A DNA stretch of 64,000 bases from Candidatus Gastranaerophilales bacterium (GTDB lineage: Bacteria; Cyanobacteriota; Vampirovibrionia; Gastranaerophilales; Gastranaerophilaceae). Below are positions 1 through 8,268 of this stretch, piece after piece; within the stretch, counting starts at the first letter, position 1; each line of letters starts with the position of its first letter. The stretch covers positions 1 through 64,000 of the forward strand of contig CALVBB010000006.1 in NCBI GenBank assembly GCA_944325705.1. The letters run 5' to 3'. The notes beneath the pieces are model-generated. The model ran no database searches, had not been told where the DNA came from, and worked only from the letters and a program-made list of their open reading frames with translations. A program made the translations under genes and the position numbers.

Positions 1-687
1 TCATCTTTCACTTCTAAAAAAGCTGCATTCACTCTGGCTGAAGTGCTCATCACGCTTGGAATTATTGGTGTTGTTGCCGCTATGACCCTGCCGGCGCTTA
101 CGGCAAACAGCAGGAAGCAGGAAGTTGTTTCTCGCCTGCAAAAATTTAACAGTACAATGCAGCAGGCAGTGTTGCTTTCCGTAGTCGATAACGGCCCTGT
201 TGAATACTGGAATAAAGAGTCTATGGCAACGTCAGATGAATCTGACGCTTCAGATGGATATGATTTTGTTGAAGGTTCAAAACAGGCGGAAAAGTTTTTT
301 AAAGAATATCTCGGGCCTTATATAAAATATCTTAGTCTTGAAATGACTGATGAATTTGTTTACCCTTTAAAATTAGTATTCAGCGACGGGACGTGCGCTT
401 ATTTAAAAAACGGCGGGTATATTGATTTTGTCTTTGACATCAACTGTAATAAAAAGCCGAATAAATATGGATACGACAGATTTTATTATTCTCTTTCTAT
501 TAAGAAAAATAATGCAGGAAAATATTTTGCACCTTTTTATAAGACCATAACAACAGAAAACTGGAATGACAGGAACTGGCTGCTTGAAAATTGTGACACA
601 AACAGTGGCGATGCCTCGGGTGTTTGTGCAAGGTTAATAGAATACGACGGTTGGCAGATAAAGGAGGATTATCCTCATAAAATCTAA
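1..687 (+). CDS. Type IV pilin-like protein, 5' partial
   Basis: The frame is open from base 1, so the start codon lies outside the window; the GTG at 43 is inside the signal. The visible N-terminus KKAAFTLAEVLITLGIIG is a class III prepilin signal. Known pilins of this kind are cut before the Phe by prepilin peptidase and keep Glu at mature position 5, as here. The hydrophobic helix ends AAMTLPAL and is followed by a variable globular part of about 190 residues with several Cys. It is one of six pilin-like loci in the window (plus a 3' fragment); its upstream region cannot be examined. It is probably an exported minor pilin or pseudopilin, but no assembly machinery is present here to tell which. 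Confidence 0.85.
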   Translation, partial: SSFTSKKAAFTLAEVLITLGIIGVVAAMTLPALTANSRKQEVVSRLQKFNSTMQQAVLLSVVDNGPVEYWNKESMATSDESDASDGYDFVEGSKQAEKFFKEYLGPYIKYLSLEMTDEFVYPLKLVFSDGTCAYLKNGGYIDFVFDINCNKKPNKYGYDRFYYSLSIKKNNAGKYFAPFYKTITTENWNDRNWLLENCDTNSGDASGVCARLIEYDGWQIKEDYPHKI

Positions 688-830
688 TCAGGTATAAACG
701 GCAGGACGTCATCCATCACGCGCCCTGCTACCTAAAACGAAAACCTCCGGCAATGAAAAACCTTACAGGTTCGGCGGGAGATAAAAGATGTTTATCCGTG
801 GAAATAAGATTTCTGTGATATAATTCACTT

Positions 831-1691
831 ATGACAAAAATACTGGATTGTACAATCAGGGACGGTGGACACATTACCGGCTGGAATTTTCCGGAGGAAC
901 TTGTGTATGCTGCATTTGAGGCTGCGAAACTCAGCGGGCTTGATTACTTTGAAATCGGTTACCTTAACGGAAACGGCGGACAGTATGCTAACTGCAGCAG
1001 TCTGCCGCTTCAGGGTCTTGAAAAAGAGGGTGTAAAGCTTGCGGTTATGGTGAATGCCGGAGGGAAAGCTTATTCAATGCCCGATAAATCTCTTATTGAC
1101 GCCGTTCGGGTTGCCTGCCATCCTGATGAAACAGAAATCGGTATTCATATTTGTGAAGAATTTAAGGCAAAAGGTTTTGAGGTTTTTTTGCATCTGATGA
1201 ATATTTCCGCAATGGATGAGGGGCATTTTTCTATGCTCTCAGGCTGGGAAAAGAAAGAAATTCTGACATCTGTTTATTTTGCAGATAGTTTCGGCTCTCT
1301 TGTGCCTGATGAGGTGGAAAAGTATTTTGAGAAGCTTATGAATTGCGGGTTTGAGAATATAAGCTTTCACGCGCATAACAACATGCAGCTTGCGTTTGCA
1401 AACACTCTTAAAGCAATTGAATGCGGTGCTTATTCTGTAGATGTGACGGCTTACGGTATGGGCAGAGGCTGCGGAAACCTTCCTGCTGAACTTCTACTCG
1501 GGTATTTGAAAAAAAATCCGGAGTTTTATTTCGATTTGATTGAAAAATATTTTCTTGAATTGTATGAAAAGTACCGCTGGGGCTATTCTGTGCCAAACTT
1601 AATCGGAGGGCTTAAAAATCTTCACCCGCGCAAAATCAGCGAACTTGCCGGATACTCGTTTTCTCAGATGTGGGAAAAATCAGGCGTTTAA
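831..1691 (+). CDS. DRE-TIM family aldolase-like protein (4-hydroxy-2-oxovalerate aldolase/HMGL-like)
   Basis: 286 residues. The N-terminal CTIRDGGH is the metal and substrate motif of the HMGL-like TIM barrel (usual form DxTLRDG). Later ADSFGSLVPDEV and FHAHNNMQLAFANTL match the ADS.G and HxHN metal-binding strands, and YGMGRGCGNLPAE matches the glycine-rich end of the barrel. These enzymes make or break C-C bonds next to a 2-oxo acid, using a divalent metal. The C-terminal dimerisation domain of dmpG-type aldolases looks short, so the substrate is unclear. An extended -10 (TGATATAAT, 816-824) ends 6 bases before the ATG, so the mRNA is probably leaderless. No pathway partner is adjacent. 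Confidence 0.75.
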   Translation: MTKILDCTIRDGGHITGWNFPEELVYAAFEAAKLSGLDYFEIGYLNGNGGQYANCSSLPLQGLEKEGVKLAVMVNAGGKAYSMPDKSLIDAVRVACHPDETEIGIHICEEFKAKGFEVFLHLMNISAMDEGHFSMLSGWEKKEILTSVYFADSFGSLVPDEVEKYFEKLMNCGFENISFHAHNNMQLAFANTLKAIECGAYSVDVTAYGMGRGCGNLPAELLLGYLKKNPEFYFDLIEKYFLELYEKYRWGYSVPNLIGGLKNLHPRKISELAGYSFSQMWEKSGV

Positions 1692-1748
1692 ATGATGGAA
1701 AATCCCTTTCCTGAAAATATACTGATTTATAATCAGTGAGGGAATTTT

Positions 1749-4391
1749 ATGGAATTAACGGAACACGTCCAGTATATAATTCATTCGGCTAAAACTATTG
1801 TCTATGCAAGGGATTACGATGCTGTTGAGCCGGAACATATTATGCTTGCACTGTTTCTGGATGAAAATGATCTTCCTAAAATTATCCTTGAGAAACTCGG
1901 GCTTGACAATCCCCGTATGATTAGAGATTACAACGAATCTATTCCGCGCAGGGAAAACGCTACTCCTGCAAGATACTCCGAACCCCCGCTTTCCAGAAAT
2001 ACTGTCAACCTACTTGAGACTGCTGAAAAAGAAGGTCTTGCCTATGGAGATAAAGTCGTAAGCATTGAACATCTCTTTCTGGCTCTTTTTAAAAGCAAAG
2101 TCGCCAAAATGGAATATATTTTCGGGCAGTACCATATAAATACAAGAGAATTGTATTTCAAAATGAAAGACATAATCGACGGAATGACAACTGTTGATAT
2201 AGTCGGAGGAAAAGCAGTGGAGCGTGATAACAAAAATTCAGGCGGCAAATCCGATAATAACGAAAAATCCAAAAAAGAGGACGAAAATCCGCTTGAAAAA
2301 TATACAAAAGACCTTACTGCAATCGCTGCGGAAAGCAGACTTGACCCTGTAATCGGCAGAGATGATGAGATTAGAAGGGTTATACAGATTTTGAACAGGC
2401 GTTCAAAGAACAACCCTGTCATTGTCGGCGAGCCGGGGGTAGGTAAAACTGCCGTTATAGAAGGACTTGCACAGAGAATAGTGAAAGGCGATGTTCCTGA
2501 AAGTTTAAAAAATGACAAAATTTTATCACTCGATTTAGGTGCACTTCTTGCAGGCGCCTCTTACAGAGGCGAATTTGAAGAACGCTTGAAAAGTGTTCTC
2601 GGCAAAATAGAAGAAAAAGCGGATGACTTAATGCTTTTTATTGATGAGATCCACACAATTATGGGTATGGGTGCCTCGGAAGGTTCTGTTGATGCCGGAA
2701 ACCTTCTTAAACCAATGCTTGCAAGAGGAACAATAAGAGTTATAGGTGCGACCACACTTGATGAGTATAAAAAATATATTGAGAAGGATAAAGCACTGGA
2801 GCGCCGTTTTCAACCTGTTATAGTGGATGAACCTTCGTTTGAAACAGCAGTCAGCATTTTGCGCGGTCTGAAAAACAAGTATGAAGTCTTTCATGGCATA
2901 AAAATTCTTGATGAAGCGCTTGTACAGGCGGTCAAACTTTCCCAGAGATACATTACAGACAGGTATCTTCCTGACAAAGCCATTGATTTGATTGATGAAG
3001 CCGCTTCTTCATTAAGAATTAATATAGATACAATGCCTGAAGATATTGATATTTTTACGCGTGAAAAGCTGCAGCTGGAAATCGAGCGCAACGCGCTTAT
3101 GGAAGAACATTCAAAAGAGGCTGAGCACAAAATTGCAAGGATTTCTAAAAAGATTGAAAGCCTTGAGGCAAAAATAGCAAAGCTTAAAGATCAGTGGATA
3201 CAGGAAAAGAAAGTTATTAACAACACTACAACCGTTAAGAAAAATATAGAGATTTTAAAATCCCAGATTGAAATTGCGCAGAAAAAAGGCGAGTTAACCA
3301 CCTCTCTGGAAGCAAAATACAAGCAGATGCTTGCAATGGAACAGAAGCTTAAAGAACTCCAATCAGATAAAAGCAAAAAACATCTTATTAAAGAATATCT
3401 TGACGGTGATGATATTTCCGCAATTGTAGCGAAGCGGACAGGAATTCCGACAACAAGGCTTGTTGAGAATGAAGCGGAAAAACTGATGAAGATGGAGGAC
3501 TTCCTGCACAAACGCCTCATCGGTCAGGATATTGCGGTGAAAAAGATTGCCAATGCAATCCGGCTTTCCCGCTCGGGCCTCCGTGACGGCAAACGGCCTA
3601 TCGGATCTTTTCTTTTCCTCGGGCCGACAGGGGTCGGTAAAACTGAGCTTGCTAAAACTCTTGCAGAGTTTCTGTTTAACGATGAGGACGCACTTGTCAG
3701 AATTGATATGAGTGAATTTATGGAAAAGTCCGCAATTTCAAGACTTACCGGAACAACGGCAGGGTATGTAGGCTACGAGGACGGCGGCCAGCTTACGGAA
3801 TCCGTCAGACGCAAGCCTTATTCTGTTGTGCTGTTTGATGAGATTGAAAAAGCGCATCCGGATATTTTTAATATTATGCTGCAGATGTTTGACGACGGAA
3901 GGCTTACTGACGGGCAGGGCAAACTCATTGACTTTAAAAATACAGTTATAATTATGACAAGCAATCTCGGAAGCGATATTCTTCTTGATAGTTCGCTTTC
4001 TGACAGCACGAAGCATGATGAAGTTCATAAACTTCTCCGGTCAAAATTCAAGCCGGAATTTATAAACAGGATAGATGAAATTATAACCTTTACTCCTCTG
4101 TCGCTTGCTGAGCTTGCAAAAATCGTGGAAATCCAGACCGCTTCCCTTGAAAAACGTGTGGAAGAACAGGGGATGGAACTTGAGCTTACTGAAAATGCAA
4201 AGGCTTATCTTGCAAATGAGGGTTATGAGCCGCTTTACGGCGCGCGTCCTCTCAGAAGGGTTATCCGCAAAGAAATGGAAATCCCGCTTTCCATGAAGAT
4301 TATCGGCGGAGCGTTCAAGCACGGTGACAGAATTATAATTGACTGTGTAAATGGTGCTCTTGTTTTTGAAAAAGCTGCGCTTAAGGCTTGA
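1749..4391 (+). CDS. clpB: ATP-dependent disaggregase ClpB-like (Hsp100)
   Basis: 880 residues. Order: Clp_N repeats (about 1-145), a Lys/Glu/Asn-rich linker (155-180), AAA+ D1 with Walker A GEPGVGKT near 226 and Walker B LMLFIDEIH, a long coiled-coil middle domain (about 430-560), then AAA+ D2 with GPTGVGKT near 626 and VVLFDEIEKAHP, and the FKPEFINRIDE sensor region. A long middle domain and the absence of a ClpP-binding loop in D2 favour ClpB over ClpC/ClpA. ClpB threads aggregated proteins with DnaK; dnaK lies at 30.6-32.4 kb. GAGGG precedes the ATG. The linker is unusually polar. Confidence 0.9.
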   Translation: MELTEHVQYIIHSAKTIVYARDYDAVEPEHIMLALFLDENDLPKIILEKLGLDNPRMIRDYNESIPRRENATPARYSEPPLSRNTVNLLETAEKEGLAYGDKVVSIEHLFLALFKSKVAKMEYIFGQYHINTRELYFKMKDIIDGMTTVDIVGGKAVERDNKNSGGKSDNNEKSKKEDENPLEKYTKDLTAIAAESRLDPVIGRDDEIRRVIQILNRRSKNNPVIVGEPGVGKTAVIEGLAQRIVKGDVPESLKNDKILSLDLGALLAGASYRGEFEERLKSVLGKIEEKADDLMLFIDEIHTIMGMGASEGSVDAGNLLKPMLARGTIRVIGATTLDEYKKYIEKDKALERRFQPVIVDEPSFETAVSILRGLKNKYEVFHGIKILDEALVQAVKLSQRYITDRYLPDKAIDLIDEAASSLRINIDTMPEDIDIFTREKLQLEIERNALMEEHSKEAEHKIARISKKIESLEAKIAKLKDQWIQEKKVINNTTTVKKNIEILKSQIEIAQKKGELTTSLEAKYKQMLAMEQKLKELQSDKSKKHLIKEYLDGDDISAIVAKRTGIPTTRLVENEAEKLMKMEDFLHKRLIGQDIAVKKIANAIRLSRSGLRDGKRPIGSFLFLGPTGVGKTELAKTLAEFLFNDEDALVRIDMSEFMEKSAISRLTGTTAGYVGYEDGGQLTESVRRKPYSVVLFDEIEKAHPDIFNIMLQMFDDGRLTDGQGKLIDFKNTVIIMTSNLGSDILLDSSLSDSTKHDEVHKLLRSKFKPEFINRIDEIITFTPLSLAELAKIVEIQTASLEKRVEEQGMELELTENAKAYLANEGYEPLYGARPLRRVIRKEMEIPLSMKIIGGAFKHGDRIIIDCVNGALVFEKAALKA

Positions 4392-4392
4392 G

Positions 4393-4420
4393 AAAATAAA
4401 AAGACCGGAGATTCTCCGGT
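4393..4420 (-). terminator. Rho-independent terminator of the small minus-strand gene
   Basis: ACCGGAG (4404-4410) and CTCCGGT (4414-4420) form a 7-bp stem; read on the minus strand it is followed by CTTTTTATTTT. It sits downstream of the small gene 4516-4656 and may also serve clpB from the other side. Confidence 0.65.
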
Positions 4421-4515
4421 TGTATAAAGTAACACATATACTCCTTTAGCTGCCGTCATAAACCCGCGGCATCATACTAAAAGATTCTTTTTCATACCCT
4501 AATCGAACAGCAAAG

Positions 4516-4656
4516 CTATACCTCGTTATTGAGAGCTTTTTCTGTTTCTTCAATCTTGTTTATCAAGTCATCAAGCTGTTCCTTAAAATAAAGAACAAAT
4601 AAACTGATTTCTTCCTTAAAACTGTAGGCACCCGGCCAAACTGTATATTTGTACAT
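4516..4656 (-). CDS. Small hypothetical protein, 46 aa
   Basis: I do not recognise the family. The start MYKYTVWPGAYSF is chosen because AGGAGT lies 8 bases upstream on the minus strand; a longer frame to 4698 has no such site. The C-terminal half (KEQLDDLINKIEETEKALNN) is a likely amphipathic helix or coiled coil. A minus-strand terminator at 4393-4420 fits transcription in this direction. The combination of ribosome site, ORF and terminator makes a real small gene plausible, but nothing shows its role. Confidence 0.5.
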   Translation of the reverse strand: MYKYTVWPGAYSFKEEISLFVLYFKEQLDDLINKIEETEKALNNEV

Positions 4657-4777
4657 AAAACTACACTCCTTGTGTTTATCTAACCTTAACAAATTCATTT
4701 ACGGCTGGTGAAATAAAAAACTTTAGGAATTTTTATTAAATGTGAAGCTTTGTTACAAAGTCAGAATTTGTTAAGTG

Positions 4778-4806
4778 TTGAAAATTGCAGTAAATATTGA
4801 TATAAT
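4778..4806 (+). promoter_or_regulatory. Promoter of module A
   Basis: TTGAAA (4778-4783), a 17-base spacer and TATAAT (4801-4806). The predicted start is near 4813, upstream of hairpins 1 and 2 and the G-tract leader ORF. Modules C and D have equivalent promoters with the same 17-base spacing. Confidence 0.75.
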
Positions 4807-4832
4807 AAAAACAGACAGGGGAAAAGTCAAAG

Positions 4833-4853
4833 AGATGCTGAAATAAAATCAGC
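4833..4853 (+). repeat. Small hairpin in the module A leader
   Basis: ATGCTGA and TCAGCAT are separated by AATAAAA, forming a 7-bp stem in the first part of the predicted module A transcript. It has no U-run, so it is not a convincing terminator. Confidence 0.4.
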
Positions 4854-4880
4854 ATGACAAAAGGAAAACATCAAGTCATC

Positions 4881-4903
4881 CAGAACACGCTCCTGCTAAC
4901 GTC
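4881..4903 (+). repeat. Truncated copy of the conserved hairpin core
   Basis: CAGAACACGCTCCTGCTAAC resembles the left half of the loop core shared by hairpins 1-8 (CGGACACGCTCCCGCT). No complementary arms surround it, so it looks like a decayed or partial copy. Confidence 0.4.
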
Positions 4904-4927
4904 AAAATAAAGTAGAACATTAAAAAA

Positions 4928-4997
4928 TAAATAAAAAACTTTTTTCGGACACGCTTTCGCGCTGCTCTTGCTATCGCCTCAAAAAGTTTTTTATTTA
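4928..4997 (+). repeat. Hairpin element 1 (conserved loop, arm type AAATAAAAAACTTTTT)
   Basis: A 17-bp perfect inverted repeat (4928-4944 with 4981-4997) encloses the loop CGGACACGCTTTCGCG...GCTATCGCCTC. The loop belongs to a family of eight copies; the arms match those of elements 7 and 8. It is the first of two hairpins in module A. Confidence 0.8.
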
Positions 4998-5027
4998 ATT
5001 TGTAATACAAAGTAAAAGTTATATGTC

Positions 5028-5052
5028 ATCCTGAACTAGGTTCAGGATCTCA
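5028..5052. repeat. Short palindromic repeat
   Basis: ATCCTGAAC-TA-GGTTCAGGAT is a 9-10 bp palindrome between hairpins 1 and 2, of the kind often dispersed between genes. No function is visible. Confidence 0.45.
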
Positions 5053-5078
5053 AAATAAAAAGTACACCAAAGAGGAAT

Positions 5079-5146
5079 ATCTATAAATGTTTTCTCGAAC
5101 ACGCTCCCGCTATGCTCCCGCTATCGTCTCGAAAACATTTATAGAT
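5079..5146 (+). repeat. Hairpin element 2 (module A)
   Basis: ATCTATAAATGTTTTC (5079-5094) is perfectly complementary to GAAAACATTTATAGAT (5131-5146). The loop carries CGAACACGCTCCCGCTATGCTCCCGCTATCGTCTC, with a duplicated GCTCCCGCT. The leader ORF of module A starts 46 bases downstream. Confidence 0.85.
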
Positions 5147-5192
5147 TGTCCAGAGAAAAGTAATAAAAAAATAAAGCAAAGGAGACTAAACA

Positions 5193-5246
5193 ATGGAAAA
5201 CACAAGTATAGCAAGGATTTTCGGGGGGGGGGGGCAAGTAGTTTAA
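5193..5246 (+). CDS. Module A leader ORF with poly-G tract (17 codons as written)
   Basis: AAAGGAGACTAAACAATG supplies a strong ribosome site and start. The reading is MENTSIARIF, then GGGG from the G-tract, then QVV and a stop. Modules B, C and D have the same start context and similar first residues (M-E/G-N...). Losing two G or gaining one would move translation into the frame encoding ASSLSSIQRFLKFKKQSI, which ends inside the following terminator. Whether the peptide matters, or only its translation or the G-tract, cannot be told from sequence. Confidence 0.5.
   Translation: MENTSIARIFGGGGQVV
5223..5234 (+). repeat. Homopolymeric G12 tract, module A
   Basis: Twelve consecutive G inside the leader ORF, followed by the invariant tag CAAGTAGTTTAAGCTCC. 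Runs of this length are prone to slipped-strand change and can form G-quadruplexes. The exact count should be treated as uncertain in any assembly. Confidence 0.85.
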
Positions 5247-5272
5247 GCTCCATACAAAGGTTTTTAAAGTTT

Positions 5273-5306
5273 AAAAAGCAGTCAATATAATATTGGCTGC
5301 TTTTTT
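5273..5306 (+). terminator. Rho-independent terminator ending the module A leader
   Basis: AAGCAGTCAATA (5276-5287) pairs with TATTGGCTGCTT (5291-5302) with one G-T wobble, followed by a T-run. It separates the G-tract leader from the pilin promoter. An identical terminator occurs in module D. Confidence 0.85.
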
Positions 5307-5340
5307 GCGTGTATATAGATAATAAACCATAATTTATAGA

Positions 5341-5369
5341 TTGAAAAAGCATAAGTTATAAGATATAAT
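5341..5369 (+). promoter_or_regulatory. Promoter of pilin A
   Basis: TTGAAA (5341-5346), 17-base spacer, TATAAT (5364-5369). The predicted start is near 5376 with AGGAG at 5381-5385. The same promoter is found before pilin D. Confidence 0.75.
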
Positions 5370-5395
5370 AATATAAAGAAAGGAGCAAATCAATA

Positions 5396-6022
5396 ATGAG
5401 GAAAGCATTCACGCTGGCGGAAGTTCTTATTACACTTGGAATCATCGGCGTAGTTGCCGCAATGACTTTGCCAGCGCTTGTTAATAAAACTCAAAATCAA
5501 GAACTAATAACTTCTTTTAAAAAAGTGTATTCCGAACTTTCTCAAGTGTATATGAAAATAAAAGCGGATAACGGCGGAACTTTCGAGGGGTTGTGCAAAT
5601 CAGAAGCTGACTATCCTGTCTTATTTGCAAAATACATGAAAAAAGTGGAGGTTTGTGAAGCCGGCACTGCATCAGGTAAATGCTGGGCAAAAGACTGGTA
5701 CTACACAAACGGTTCAAAGGTTTCTTCACAAGAATCGAGCTCAGCAAGTCTTATTTTGCCAAGCGGAACATCTATGCTGTTTTATTTTATGAGTGAAAGT
5801 TGTGATTCTACAAATGAATTGAAAGAACCTATCGGCTGCGGCAGAATCCGTGTTGACTTAAACGGGATTAAAAAACCGAATGTTGTCGGCAGAGATATTT
5901 TCGATTTTTATGTAACAAAAGATGCCCTTATTGCCAGAGGTTCCGAAAAAACAACTGCAAATATGACGGCGGACTGGGGCAGAGCCGCTTATCTACTGCA
6001 AAATGGGAAAATGGATTATTAA
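5396..6022 (+). CDS. Type IV pilin-like protein (module A pilin)
   Basis: 208 residues. MRKAFTLAEVLITLGIIG is a short-leader class III prepilin signal, cut before Phe5, with Glu at mature position 5. The hydrophobic segment runs to about residue 28, then a globular domain with Cys at several positions. VDLNGIKKPNVVGRDIFDF is the D-x-NG..xPN..G.D.F motif shared by all pilins here. AAAGGAG precedes the ATG, and the gene has its own promoter after the module A terminator. Upstream DNA and the first 80 or so coding bases are nearly identical to pilin D; the bodies differ. The stop abuts the convergent glycosyltransferase stop. Confidence 0.88.
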   Translation: MRKAFTLAEVLITLGIIGVVAAMTLPALVNKTQNQELITSFKKVYSELSQVYMKIKADNGGTFEGLCKSEADYPVLFAKYMKKVEVCEAGTASGKCWAKDWYYTNGSKVSSQESSSASLILPSGTSMLFYFMSESCDSTNELKEPIGCGRIRVDLNGIKKPNVVGRDIFDFYVTKDALIARGSEKTTANMTADWGRAAYLLQNGKMDY

Positions 6023-6808
6023 TTATTGAAAATAATATTCAAGTTCGGTTGTCAAATCAAGTTTTCTGGCATCCGGCTTGAATATTTTTGACTTCAATCC
6101 CATTTTTGCAAGCCGGTACTGAATGCTTACAAGCAAAACCCCGAGGCCGTATTTGCAGGAGCGCACAAAGTTTATTGAGGATGCTTCCTTGAAATATTTT
6201 GTAGGGCAGGAAAGCTCTCCGATTTTGTAATTGTGGTAAAACAACAGCGCAATCATTTCATTATCAAAGATAAAGTCATCATTGCATTCCGCAAGCGGCA
6301 ACGTTTCCAGCACCTCTCTCGTAAACCCTCGGAAACCTGTATGGTATTCAGATAACTTTTCGCCGGTTAAAATATTTTCAAACGCTGTTAAAAATTTATT
6401 TGCAATAAATTTATAAAAAGGCATTCCGCCTTTTAGTGCTGAATTTCCCAGCATTCTTGACGCAAGTACGGCGTCATACTGCTCAAATGCCATCATACAA
6501 ACTATTGCAGGAATTAATTTCGGCGTATATTGATAATCCGGATGCAGCATTACAACAATATCAGCACCGGATTTTAAAGCTGCTTTGTAGCAGGATTTCT
6601 GGTTCCCGCCGTAGCCTTTGTTTTCCTTATGCACAATCGTTTTTATGTTTAATTCTCTGGAAACGATTTTGGTGTTGTCCTGAGAATTGTCATCAACAAG
6701 AATAACTTCATCTACAAAGTCCCTGTAGATTTCATCGTAAGTTTGTTTTAATGTTTTTTCTGCATTGTATGCCGGCATTATTACCGCAACTTTTTTCCCG
6801 TTAATCAT
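6023..6808 (-). CDS. Family 2 glycosyltransferase (DPM1-like)
   Basis: 261 residues. KVAVIMPAYNAEKTL and VDDNSQDNT form the GT-A nucleotide-sugar site, and MLHPDYQY carries the acidic metal-binding position. No clear C-terminal membrane segments, unlike GtrB/ArnC types. Such enzymes move a sugar from UDP- or GDP-sugar to a lipid carrier or glycan at the cytoplasmic face. The acceptor cannot be predicted. It is transcribed towards pilin A and starts just beyond the bidirectional terminator at 6825-6858. Confidence 0.8.
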   Translation of the reverse strand: MINGKKVAVIMPAYNAEKTLKQTYDEIYRDFVDEVILVDDNSQDNTKIVSRELNIKTIVHKENKGYGGNQKSCYKAALKSGADIVVMLHPDYQYTPKLIPAIVCMMAFEQYDAVLASRMLGNSALKGGMPFYKFIANKFLTAFENILTGEKLSEYHTGFRGFTREVLETLPLAECNDDFIFDNEMIALLFYHNYKIGELSCPTKYFKEASSINFVRSCKYGLGVLLVSIQYRLAKMGLKSKIFKPDARKLDLTTELEYYFQ

Positions 6809-6824
6809 TCTTTATCCCTGTATT

Positions 6825-6858
6825 AAAAAAGACACCGATCACTGCCGGTGTCTTTTTT
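6825..6858. terminator. Bidirectional terminator upstream of the GT2 gene and after hpf
   Basis: AAAAAAGACACCG pairs with CGGTGTCTTTTTT around an 8-base loop. It ends the minus-strand hpf transcript. Confidence 0.85.
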
Positions 6859-6869
6859 AGTTTTATAAC

Positions 6870-7232
6870 TTATTCTTCAACAGTTTCGGCTGCTGTTTGT
6901 TCTTTGTTGTCAAGTCGTATGGACGATTTGTCAGATCCAAGAGCTTTGTCTTTGAACTTTTTCACCTGTCTGTCGAGCTTATCGGCAAGCAAGTCAATAC
7001 TTGCATACATAGATTCAGCTGCTTCTTCGCATCTTACAACACCTGTGTTCATTTTGCAGGATACTTCTGCAACATGTTTTCCTGTGGCTGCCGGATTTTT
7101 GATAACTGATAAGACAACTTCTATGCCTTGAATCTGGTCATAGTGAGTGGCTACTTTGCCGATTTTTTCTTTTACATAGGCTTTAATAGCGTCAGTAATC
7201 TCAATGTTTCTTCCGTTTACGTAAATGTGCAT
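6870..7232 (-). CDS. hpf: Ribosome hibernation-promoting factor, short form
   Basis: 120 residues. MHIYVNGRNIEITDAIKAYV followed by a conserved beta-alpha-beta body matches the HPF/RaiA (S30AE) domain, which binds the 30S decoding region and silences ribosomes in stationary phase. It ends soon after the domain with an acidic tail, so it lacks the C-terminal dimerisation domain of long HPF. AGGAGG lies just upstream of the ATG. Confidence 0.9.
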   Translation of the reverse strand: MHIYVNGRNIEITDAIKAYVKEKIGKVATHYDQIQGIEVVLSVIKNPAATGKHVAEVSCKMNTGVVRCEEAAESMYASIDLLADKLDRQVKKFKDKALGSDKSSIRLDNKEQTAAETVEE

Positions 7233-7296
7233 TTGGACCTCCTATTTATCGTGCCCATATATTATAACACATATTCCGGAATTTTTAAAGAGATAA

Positions 7297-7518
7297 TCAG
7301 TCCTCTAAAATAAATTGTTGCAATTCTACATTAGGTGTTCCGATAACCCTTACGAGTTCCAGCACAGATGCCTTCATCTGGCATTTCTGTGATGACCCGC
7401 TGAAAAAATCTTTGTAAAAGCAACCTTCACAGTTGCAGCCGCGTTTGTAACATTCCAGAGCCGTCGGCGTCCATCTTCTGACTGCTACTGCTCTCCCCAT
7501 ATCCCTGCTTCTAAACAA
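7297..7518 (-). CDS. Small Cys-rich conserved-looking protein
   Basis: 73 residues, no family recognised with certainty. RRWTPTALECYKRGCNCEGC has Cys spaced C-x4-C-x-C-x2-C, with a further Cys in KCQMKASVLELVRVIGTP, suggesting a metal site or a small helix-turn-helix. The TTG start at 7518 is supported by GGAG 8 bases upstream; an in-frame ATG at 7500 is an alternative. Confidence 0.6.
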   Translation of the reverse strand: MFRSRDMGRAVAVRRWTPTALECYKRGCNCEGCFYKDFFSGSSQKCQMKASVLELVRVIGTPNVELQQFILED

Positions 7519-7884
7519 TTTTGTATCTCCAATTTCAACTATCTACTCATTCCGGACAAAACGATAAGATAAAACCCGTCCGTACTGCCATTTTTCATCA
7601 CAGCCGGAGCTATAATCTCCACCCCTGTGGCTTTTCGCCTGTCCTTAATTACATTATAGAAAATAAGAAGAAATTTTCAATAGCACAACATGTCTATGTT
7701 AATATTTGTAACAAGAGGCGTAAATTCAGCACTGTTATGTGTTTTGAAAAGTCAATCATGCTAAATTGTACACTCTGACATGTTTTTGGGTTTTTAAACC
7801 ATGAAAAACCATGATGTGAGCATGATTTCATGATTTTAAAAAGTGTTAAGAAATGTAAAACATTCAAAATTTTTTTATATTTAT
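7519..7884. other. Intergenic region without a convincing gene
   Basis: AT-rich. The frames present lack ribosome sites or promoters. Around 7797-7836 there is a cluster of CATGA motifs on both strands, for which I see no function. Confidence 0.4.
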
Positions 7885-7920
7885 CAATAAAAAGGCATGA
7901 CACTTATTTGTGTCATGCCT
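7885..7920. terminator. Strong terminator
   Basis: AGGCATGACAC (7893-7903) and GTGTCATGCCT (7910-7920) form an 11-bp stem. The minus strand continues CCTTTTTATTG, so it would end transcription from the 7920-8168 frame. Confidence 0.8.
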
Positions 7921-8168
7921 TATATGACCGGAAGTATTACCGGTTTATTTTCCGGTATCTTCATGCCCTGCCGCTCATCTACAGTGAACCATAGACCGGA
8001 ACGTTCACCACCGCATCGCTTTCGGATTTCCCCGTACATATCCCGGGTGGATTCGGCTTTTGGGGCTGAAGAATTTTTGAAAGGAAGCACATGCACTGCC
8101 TGCATTTCCTGCGGGGAGGCTGTTTTCGCTTTCATATACAGGATAACGCTATTATTGTCTGTTTTCAT
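7920..8168 (-). CDS. Hypothetical protein, 82 aa (uncertain)
   Basis: No family recognised. The frame starts MKTDNNSVILYMKAKTA, directly after an in-frame stop. It has no Shine-Dalgarno sequence and no clear -10. In its favour, the stop overlaps a strong minus-strand terminator and the composition is protein-like. It could also be chance. Confidence 0.35.
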   Translation of the reverse strand: MKTDNNSVILYMKAKTASPQEMQAVHVLPFKNSSAPKAESTRDMYGEIRKRCGGERSGLWFTVDERQGMKIPENKPVILPVI

Positions 8169-8268
8169 TCAACGAACGGGGAAGGAGGGTGAATTTTTTA
8201 ATTAGACTTTTGTGCAATAGAATTAATTTTTCAGCGGAAAATAATGTGATGTAAGGAGAGGTTGCCCG

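Noticed and set aside
5087-5290. ORF of 67 codons across module A
   Set aside because: It starts inside hairpin 2 and reads the repeat core and the G-tract in a frame without a ribosome site. Only its end (ASSLSS...) is of interest, as the alternative frame of the leader ORF.
7521-7778. Plus-strand ORF of 85 codons
   Set aside because: No ribosome site, no promoter and irregular composition; it looks like chance in an AT-rich gap.
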